From Rathayibacter sp. VKM Ac-2759 (GTDB lineage Bacteria; Actinomycetota; Actinomycetes; Actinomycetales; Microbacteriaceae), in NCBI RefSeq assembly GCF_009834225.1, contig NZ_CP047176.1:2108001-2172000 (forward strand): 64,000 bases of DNA. Direction: 5' to 3'. Of the stretch, positions 58,633 through 64,000 are shown one piece after another (position 1 is the stretch's first letter; every line of letters starts with the position of its first letter). The notes below the pieces were generated by a model. It did no database searches. It was not told the DNA's origin and worked only from the letters and a program-made list of their open reading frames with translations. The position numbers and the translations under genes were made by a program.

Positions 58633-59778
58633 ATGGAGATCAGCTTCGCCACATCCGCCCGCTCGACCCTCGGGATCGAGTGGGAGGTCGCCATCGTCGA
58701 CCGGGAGACCGGCGACCTCGCCAACGTCGCCGACGTCGTGCTCGAGGCGCTCCGAGGGGAGGACGGCGAGCCGCACCCGCAGATCACCGGCGAGCTGCTG
58801 CGCAACACGGTCGAGCTGGTCTCGGGAGTGCACCGCACGGTCCGCGACGGGGTCGCCGACCTGCAGGACCAGCTGCGCCAGGTGCGCGAGATCACCGATC
58901 CGATGGGACTCGACCTCGTCTGCTCGGGCACGCACCCCTTCGCCCAGTGGTACGACCAGACCGTCACCGACAAGGAGCGCTACCACCGCTTGATCGACCG
59001 CACCCAGTGGTGGGGCCGGAACATGATGATCTGGGGCATCCACGTGCACGTCGGCATCGAGGACCGCGACAAGGTGCTGCCGATCCTGAACTCCCTGCTC
59101 GACTACTACCCGCACCTGCAGGCGCTCTCGGCGTCGAGCCCGTTCTGGGGCGGGGTCGACACGGGCTACGCGTCGAACCGCGCGCTGATGTTCCAGCAGC
59201 TCCCGACCGCCGGCCTGCCGCCGCAGTTCGGTGCGTGGGCGAACTACGAGGAGTACGTCGACGACATGATGCGCACCGGCGTCATCGACGACCACACCGA
59301 GGTGCGCTGGGACATCCGCCCGTCGCCGCAGTGGGGGACGCTCGAGATGCGGGCCTGCGACGGACTGTCGTCGGCGGAGGAGATCGGCGCGGTCGCCGCG
59401 CTCATCCAGTGCCTCGTCGAGCACCTGTCCTCCCGCCTCGACGCGGGCGAGGACCTGCCGACGATGCAGCCCTGGTACGTGCGCGAGAACAAATGGCGCG
59501 CGGCGCGCTACGGGCTCGACGCCGAGATCATCCTCGACGCGGCCGGCGCCGAGCGGCTCGTCACCGACGACATCCGCGATCTGCTGCAGACCCTCGCACC
59601 GGTCGCCGAGCGGCTCGACTGCGTGAAGGAGCTCGCCGACGTCGAGCTGATCCTCGTCGCCGGAGCCAGCTACCAGCGGCAGCTGCGGACGGCCGCCGCG
59701 CACGACGGCGACCTCACCGCCGTCGTCCGGGCACTGGCGGGCGAGCTGCGCGACGGACTCCGGGACCCTCGGGCGTGA
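58633..59778 (+). CDS. Glutamate-cysteine ligase-like enzyme (YbdK/GCS2 family)
   Basis: 381 residues from an ATG. STLGIEWEVAIVDRETGDL, GTHPFAQWYDQ, WWGRNMMIWGIHVHVG and RPSPQWGTLEMRACDG are the carboxylate-amine ligase signatures of the YbdK family. It joins an amino acid to a thiol or amine with ATP; glutathione itself is not expected here, so the product is uncertain. Overlaps the next gene by GTGA. Confidence 0.92.
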   Translation: MEISFATSARSTLGIEWEVAIVDRETGDLANVADVVLEALRGEDGEPHPQITGELLRNTVELVSGVHRTVRDGVADLQDQLRQVREITDPMGLDLVCSGTHPFAQWYDQTVTDKERYHRLIDRTQWWGRNMMIWGIHVHVGIEDRDKVLPILNSLLDYYPHLQALSASSPFWGGVDTGYASNRALMFQQLPTAGLPPQFGAWANYEEYVDDMMRTGVIDDHTEVRWDIRPSPQWGTLEMRACDGLSSAEEIGAVAALIQCLVEHLSSRLDAGEDLPTMQPWYVRENKWRAARYGLDAEIILDAAGAERLVTDDIRDLLQTLAPVAERLDCVKELADVELILVAGASYQRQLRTAAAHDGDLTAVVRALAGELRDGLRDPRA

Positions 59779-60545
59779 GGCGCGCTGCCGCGGCGACCGC
59801 ACTGCTCGGGGTGCTCGTGCTCGCGGGCTGCTCGACGGCGGCTCCGGAGGCGGAGACCGGCGCGACCGCGACCGCCCGAGCGACCGCGACGACCGCGTCC
59901 GCCCCGCCCGCCGACGACTCCGCTCCCCTCTCCCTGGGCGCGGAGATCCCGGTCGGCGCGCGCGTCACCGTCGTCGGCGACAGCATCGTGCGCGGCTACG
60001 GACTAGCACCCGAGGCGGCCTGGCCGATGCTCGCCGGCGACGCCTTCGGCTGGAGCGTCACGAACCTCGGCTGCGACGGCGGGGGCTTCCTGCAGCCCGG
60101 GGCCTGCGGCGAGCCGATCGGCGACCGGGGCGACGAGATCGCCGGGACCGACCCGGACGTCGTGGTGATCGTCGCGAGCAGCAACGACCTGGGGTCGCCG
60201 AGCGACGAGGTCGCCGAGGCGATCCCTCCGGCGGTCACGGCGATCACGGAGGCGGTGCCGTCGGCGCGGCTCATCGCCCTCGACGCGGTCTGGGGGCCGG
60301 ACCCGCGCCCCGCCGACCTCGACGCCTACGACGCCGCGCTCGTCGCGTCCGTCACCGCCGCGGGAGGCGTCGCGCTCGAGTACCCCGACCCGCTGCGCGA
60401 AGACGGCCTCCTCGCGCCCGACGGCGTGCACCCCACCCAGGCGGGGCAGCTCGCACTCGCCGAGGCGTTCGCGCTCGCCGTCGAGAAGGCCGGGCTCGCG
60501 CAGACGGCGCCCACCGATCTGAGGGCGACGGACGCGCCCGGCTGA
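59775..60545 (+). CDS. SGNH-hydrolase-type lipoprotein
   Basis: 256 residues from a GTG. Signal peptide with lipobox LVLAGC at about residue 19, Thr/Ala-rich linker, then an SGNH fold: VVGDSIVRGYG (catalytic Ser), VVIVASSNDLG (Asn) and DGVHPTQAG (Asp, His). Probably an esterase acting outside the membrane; target unknown. Confidence 0.87.
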   Translation: MRRAAAATALLGVLVLAGCSTAAPEAETGATATARATATTASAPPADDSAPLSLGAEIPVGARVTVVGDSIVRGYGLAPEAAWPMLAGDAFGWSVTNLGCDGGGFLQPGACGEPIGDRGDEIAGTDPDVVVIVASSNDLGSPSDEVAEAIPPAVTAITEAVPSARLIALDAVWGPDPRPADLDAYDAALVASVTAAGGVALEYPDPLREDGLLAPDGVHPTQAGQLALAEAFALAVEKAGLAQTAPTDLRATDAPG

Positions 60546-60602
60546 CCGCGCCGGCCGGGAGGGTGTCGCACCGTCGACCCCGCTCCCGGCGGACGACGCG
60601 CG

Positions 60603-61421
60603 TCAGGCGTTCTTGCCGTCGCGCCAGGAGAGCAGGTCGCGGACCGGCTCCAGGTCGATGTCCGGGCCGGTGATGCCGAGCGTGAACAGGCGGGCGCCGA
60701 GCTCGAACTGCTCATCGAGCACGCCGAAGGAGGCGTCGCCGACTCCGCCGCGCACGCTCGCGCCGGTCGAGATCTCGATGGCGGACATCTCGCGGTCGAC
60801 CTTCCCGCACCACTCCGAGAGCACCCCGAGCTTGCGCTCGAGGGTGGGGACGTCCGAGAAGCTGTGCCAGATGTCGGCGTGCTCGGCGACGATGCGCAGC
60901 GTCTTCTTCTCGCCGCCTCCGCCGATCATCACCGGGATGTCGCGGGTGGGAGCGGGGTTGAGCTTCTCCCAGCGGCTCCGGATGCGCGGCATGGCCTCCG
61001 ACAGCTCGTCGAGGCGCGAGCCGGCCGTGCCGAACTCGTAGCCGTACTCCTGGTAGTCGCGCTCGAACCATCCGGAGCCGATGCCGAAGATCAGGCGGCC
61101 CTCGGCGCCCTTCGCGCTGATGTGGTCGACGGTGCGCGCCATGTCGGCGAGCAGATCGGGGTTGCGGTAGCTGTTGCAGGTGACGAGCGGACCGAACTCG
61201 ATGCGGCTGGTCTGCTCGGCCCAGGCCGCGAGCATGCTCCAGCCCTCGAAGTGCAGGCCGTCGGGCTCACCCGACAGCGGGAAGAAGTGGTCCCAGTTGA
61301 AGGCGATGTCGACGCCGAGGTCCTCGATCTCGGCGAGCGTGTCGCGGATGACCTCGTAGGGGACGTGCTGAGGGGCGATCTGGACGCCGATGCGGACGGG
61401 GCGCGAGGGTGCGGTTGTCAT
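60603..61421 (-). CDS. LLM-class F420-dependent oxidoreductase
   Basis: 272 residues. RIGVQIAPQHVPYE, FNWDHFFPLSGEPDG and RLIFGIGSGWFERDYQEYG are typical of the F420-dependent luciferase-like monooxygenase fold. Substrate unknown. Monocistronic, flanked by a repeat element upstream. Confidence 0.9.
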   Translation of the reverse strand: MTTAPSRPVRIGVQIAPQHVPYEVIRDTLAEIEDLGVDIAFNWDHFFPLSGEPDGLHFEGWSMLAAWAEQTSRIEFGPLVTCNSYRNPDLLADMARTVDHISAKGAEGRLIFGIGSGWFERDYQEYGYEFGTAGSRLDELSEAMPRIRSRWEKLNPAPTRDIPVMIGGGGEKKTLRIVAEHADIWHSFSDVPTLERKLGVLSEWCGKVDREMSAIEISTGASVRGGVGDASFGVLDEQFELGARLFTLGITGPDIDLEPVRDLLSWRDGKNA

Positions 61422-61699
61422 GCCTTCACGCTAGACCTCGACCGTGACGGGGAGGGGACCGCACGTGCTCACGAGGGCGGATCTCCGTCGAAGAGACCGG
61501 CCGCACACCTGCTGGTCGAGTAGCCCCGCAGGGGCGTATCGAGACCGACCGACGTCAGCAGATCGAGCTTCTGATCCGGCCTTCTGAAGCTGGTGGATCT
61601 CGATACGCCCGCTGCGCGGACTACTCGATCAGCAGAGAACGCCGCGCACGGGGCGGTGTCTCCTGGGAGACCCGGAGAGCCGTCAGAGCTGGAGGGGTG
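61422..61699. other. Intergenic region with repeat element
   Basis: 278 bp, mostly the interspersed element (61511-61635). No gene seen. Confidence 0.4.
61511..61635. repeat. Interspersed about 125-bp repeat, copy B
   Basis: Same element as 7262-7390 in opposite orientation. CTGGTCGAGTAGCCCCGC at the left end and the inverse of CTGATCGAGTAG at the right end are its inverted termini. Located between the oxidoreductase gene and the META-domain lipoprotein gene. Confidence 0.75.
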
Positions 61700-62152
61700 C
61701 TACTCGCCGGCGGGGTCGGGGGCCGTCGTCGGGGCCTCGTCGGTGGTCGAGCGGGCGAGCTTCACCGTGGTCGCACCGGCGTCGTCGAAGAGGCGGAGGC
61801 GTCCGCCGTCGATCGAGGCCATCGCCGACTCGGTGAAGATCGCGGGCAGCGCGACTCCGTCGCAGGCGATCTGCGTGCTCATGCCGGCCTCGACCGTGAG
61901 GGCGCCCTCGGCGTCGATCGACCACTCCCCCTGGGCGCCGTTGCAGCCGTCCGACCCGGTCCAGGTGCCGTCGCCGGCGATCAGGAGGAAGGGCACCTCC
62001 GGCGAGTCGTAGGCGACACCGGTCACCCAGCGGCCGACCAGGTCCTCGGGCGCGGGGGCCGACATGGCGTCGACTCCGGAGCCCTCGGCGCAGCCGGCCA
62101 GGCCGAGCGCGAGCGCGAGCACCGCGGACGCACTGAGCGCGCGGCGGATCAT
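61700..62152 (-). CDS. META-domain lipoprotein
   Basis: 150 residues from an ATG overlapping the ffh stop (ATGA). Signal peptide and lipobox LGLAGC, then GRWVTGVAYDSPEVPFLLIA, GDGTWTGSDGCNGAQGEWS and a late Cys (TQIACDG), the META/HslJ-type fold with a likely disulfide. Anchored outside; function unknown. Confidence 0.82.
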   Translation of the reverse strand: MIRRALSASAVLALALGLAGCAEGSGVDAMSAPAPEDLVGRWVTGVAYDSPEVPFLLIAGDGTWTGSDGCNGAQGEWSIDAEGALTVEAGMSTQIACDGVALPAIFTESAMASIDGGRLRLFDDAGATTVKLARSTTDEAPTTAPDPAGE

Positions 62153-63705
62153 CGGCCGAGGAGCTTCTGCAGCTGCTCCAGCTCCGCGGGGGTGGGCTGC
62201 GCCGCACCCTTGCCACCGCCGAGCCCGAAGCCCGAGCCGCCGGCGTCGGTCGGACGGGGCCCCGCGGCCAGCGCCGCGTTCTCGGCCGCGCGCTTGGCCG
62301 GGTTACCCGACTTCGAGCCGGCCTTCTTCTTCTGCGGCTTCGGCTTGCCTCCGTAGCCGGCGCCGGGCACCGGGCCCATGCCGGGGACGTTGGGCACGCC
62401 GCCCTTGGCGACGGTCTTCATCATCTTCGCGGCCTGCTCGAAGCGGACCACGAGCTGGTTGACGTCGGTGACGGTCATGCCCGAGCCGCGCGCGATGCGC
62501 AGGCGACGGGAGCCGTTGAGCAGCTTGGGATTGACGCGCTCGGCCTTCGTCATCGACTGGATGATCGCCTCGGTGCGCACGATCTCGCGCTCGTCGAACT
62601 GGTCGAGCTGCTCGCGCATGCCCTTCGCGCCCGGGAGCATTCCGATCATCTTCTTGATCGAGCCCATGTTGCGCAGCTGCTGCATCTGGCTGAGGAAGTC
62701 GTCGAGCGTGAACGAGTCGCTCATGATCTTCTCGGCGACCTTGCGCGCCTCGTCCTCGTCGAACGCGGACTGCGCCTGCTCGATGAGGGTCAGCACGTCG
62801 CCGAGGTCGAGGATGCGGCTCGCCATGCGGTCGGGGTGGAACTGCTCGAAGTCGTCGAGCGACTCGCCCGTCGAGGCGAAGAGGATCGGGCGGCCGGTGA
62901 GGGAGGCGACCGACAGTGCCGCGCCTCCGCGGGCGTCGCCGTCGAGCTTCGACAGCACGACGCCGGTGAAGTCGACGCCCTCCTGGAACGCCTTCGCGGT
63001 CGCGACGGCGTCCTGGCCGATCATCGCGTCGATGACGAACAGCACCTCGTCGGGGTTCGTGACACGGCGGATGTCGGACGCCTGCTTCATCATGTCGGCG
63101 TCGACGCCGAGACGGCCGGCGGTGTCGATGATGACGGTGTCGTACTGCTTGTCGGTGGCGTAGCGGATCGCCTCCTGGGCGACCTTGACCGGGTTCCCGA
63201 CTCCGTTGCCGGGCTGCGGGGCGAAGACCGCGACTCCGGCCTGCTCGCCGACGACCTGCAGCTGCTGCACCGCGTTGGGGCGCTGGAGGTCGGCCGCGAC
63301 GAGGAGCGGGGTGTGGCCGTCCTTGCCGAGGTACTTGCCGAGCTTGCCCGCGAGGGTCGTCTTTCCCGCGCCCTGGAGGCCGGCGAGCATGATGACGGTC
63401 GGCGGGCGCTTGGCGAACTCGAGGCGGCGCGACCGGCCGCCGAGGATCGCGACGAGCTCCTCGTTGACGATCTGCACGACCTGCTGCGCCGGGTTGAGCG
63501 CCTTGTTGACCTCGTCGCCGAGGGCGCGCTCGCGCACCTTGCCGGTGAACTCCTTGACGACCTCGAGCGCGACGTCGGCGTCGAGCAGGGCGCGCCGGAT
63601 CTCGCGGACAGTGCCGTCGACGTCGGAGGCCGAGAGCTTGCCCTTGGTGCGGAGGTTCTTGAACGTCTCGACGAGTCGATCGGAGAGGGTGCCGAAAGTA
63701 GCCAT
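62149..63705 (-). CDS. ffh: Signal recognition particle protein Ffh
   Basis: 518 residues from the ATG at 63705. N domain, then GTPase with GLQGAGKTTLAGKLG, DTAGRLGVD, SKLDGDARGG and the M domain (SGMTVTDVNQLV, KMMKTV). A Gly/Ala/Lys-rich C-terminal tail follows. The promoter -10 is TAGAAT at 63721-63716, about 10 bases before the ATG, so the mRNA is probably leaderless. Confidence 0.97.
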   Translation of the reverse strand: MATFGTLSDRLVETFKNLRTKGKLSASDVDGTVREIRRALLDADVALEVVKEFTGKVRERALGDEVNKALNPAQQVVQIVNEELVAILGGRSRRLEFAKRPPTVIMLAGLQGAGKTTLAGKLGKYLGKDGHTPLLVAADLQRPNAVQQLQVVGEQAGVAVFAPQPGNGVGNPVKVAQEAIRYATDKQYDTVIIDTAGRLGVDADMMKQASDIRRVTNPDEVLFVIDAMIGQDAVATAKAFQEGVDFTGVVLSKLDGDARGGAALSVASLTGRPILFASTGESLDDFEQFHPDRMASRILDLGDVLTLIEQAQSAFDEDEARKVAEKIMSDSFTLDDFLSQMQQLRNMGSIKKMIGMLPGAKGMREQLDQFDEREIVRTEAIIQSMTKAERVNPKLLNGSRRLRIARGSGMTVTDVNQLVVRFEQAAKMMKTVAKGGVPNVPGMGPVPGAGYGGKPKPQKKKAGSKSGNPAKRAAENAALAAGPRPTDAGGSGFGLGGGKGAAQPTPAELEQLQKLLGR

Positions 63706-63715
63706 GATGCCCGGA

Positions 63716-63721
63716 ATTCTA
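63716..63721 (-). promoter_or_regulatory. -10 element of ffh
   Basis: TAGAAT on the minus strand, 10 bases before the ffh ATG. Implies a start site within a few bases of the start codon. No good -35. Confidence 0.5.
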
Positions 63722-63804
63722 CCGGAGGCCGAGCGGGGGTCGGTCGGCACACCTCGCCTCCCGATTAACTGGACCGAGTGCAAGAACGCGCATAGGGTGG
63801 CGGC

Positions 63805-64000
63805 GTGATCGAGACACTGGTGGCGGGCGACTCCGCCGACCCTCTGGACTACCGCGACGGCTGGGAGCTGCAGCGCCGCCTCCACGCCGAGATCGTCGCC
63901 GGTGCGCGGCCGAGCACCCTGGTGCTGTGCGAGCACGCCTCCGTCTACACGGCGGGCAAGCGCACGGAGGCGCACGAGCTGCCGAGCGACGGCTCCCCGG
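63805..64000 (+). CDS. lipB: Octanoyltransferase LipB (5' part only)
   Basis: The GTG at 63805 opens MIETLVAGDSADPLDYRDGW then ELQRRLHAEIV, and STLVLCEHASVYTAGKRT is the LipB substrate-site motif (usual form EH-x-P-V-Y-T-x-G). It transfers octanoyl from ACP to lipoyl domains. Runs off the right edge after 65 residues. Confidence 0.9.
   Translation, partial: MIETLVAGDSADPLDYRDGWELQRRLHAEIVAGARPSTLVLCEHASVYTAGKRTEAHELPSDGSP

Overview
The window is a 64-kb piece of a high-GC actinobacterial chromosome. Gene content and order (GlgE-type glucan genes, LLM/F420-type enzyme, DUF2469, DivIVA-domain proteins, the rpsP-khpA-rimM-trmD-rplS-lepB-rnhB backbone) fit the family Microbacteriaceae; Rathayibacter or a close relative is my guess, but the genus cannot be fixed from the sequence alone. 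No rRNA, tRNA or CRISPR array was recognised.

Layout. 0-4.6 kb: a tightly packed sulfur/tRNA-thiolation operon (cysteine desulfurase, mnmA) ending in ligA, which runs off the left edge. 4.6-18 kb: alpha-glucan metabolism (glgX, glgP, glgE, glgB), interrupted by a secreted RCC1/Ig-repeat protein gene that carries two compensating frameshifts. 18-28 kb: a thioredoxin-fold/TPR protein with an uncharacterised membrane partner, a DivIVA-type coiled-coil protein, a hydrolase, a CPA1 antiporter, a secreted transglycosylase-like protein and a second DivIVA-repeat protein. 27-39 kb and 50-64 kb: a long minus-strand housekeeping backbone. In transcription order from the right it reads ffh, rpsP-khpA-rimM-trmD, rplS-lepB-rnhB-DUF2469, yraN-comM-dprA, xerC, rpsB-tsf-pyrH-frr-cdsA. 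lipB starts at the right edge.

Three insertions break this backbone. (1) About 39.3-47.2 kb is a degraded, lower-GC phage-derived element, flanked by an imperfect 17-bp direct repeat. It holds broken terminase, minor head, prohead protease and tail-type genes. Scattered between them are five paralogous genes, each encoding a short N-terminus with a DW motif, one membrane segment and a cytoplasmic domain with an F-x-D-x-x-(G/N/S)-x-x-W signature. I do not recognise this family; it is the best candidate for something undescribed. (2) 47.2-49.9 kb holds a Tat-exported metallophosphoesterase, a lipoprotein and a membrane protein. (3) 53-56 kb is a plus-strand island with an extra methionine aminopeptidase and a MerR regulator plus two membrane proteins, preceded by a 400-bp array of 18-19-bp repeats (core TTCGGCTCGC) in forward and inverted orientation. 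The same repeat family recurs next to rpsB.

The glucan genes together allow branched alpha-glucan to be built (GlgE from maltose-1-phosphate, GlgB branching) and broken down (GlgP, GlgX). The trehalose-to-maltose-1-phosphate enzymes are not in the window. Several promoters can be read by eye: extended -10 elements at rpsB, rplS and rpsP, a leaderless -10 type at glgX, glgE and ffh, and a MerR-type promoter with a dyad. All functional calls rest on recognising families by eye; no searches were run.
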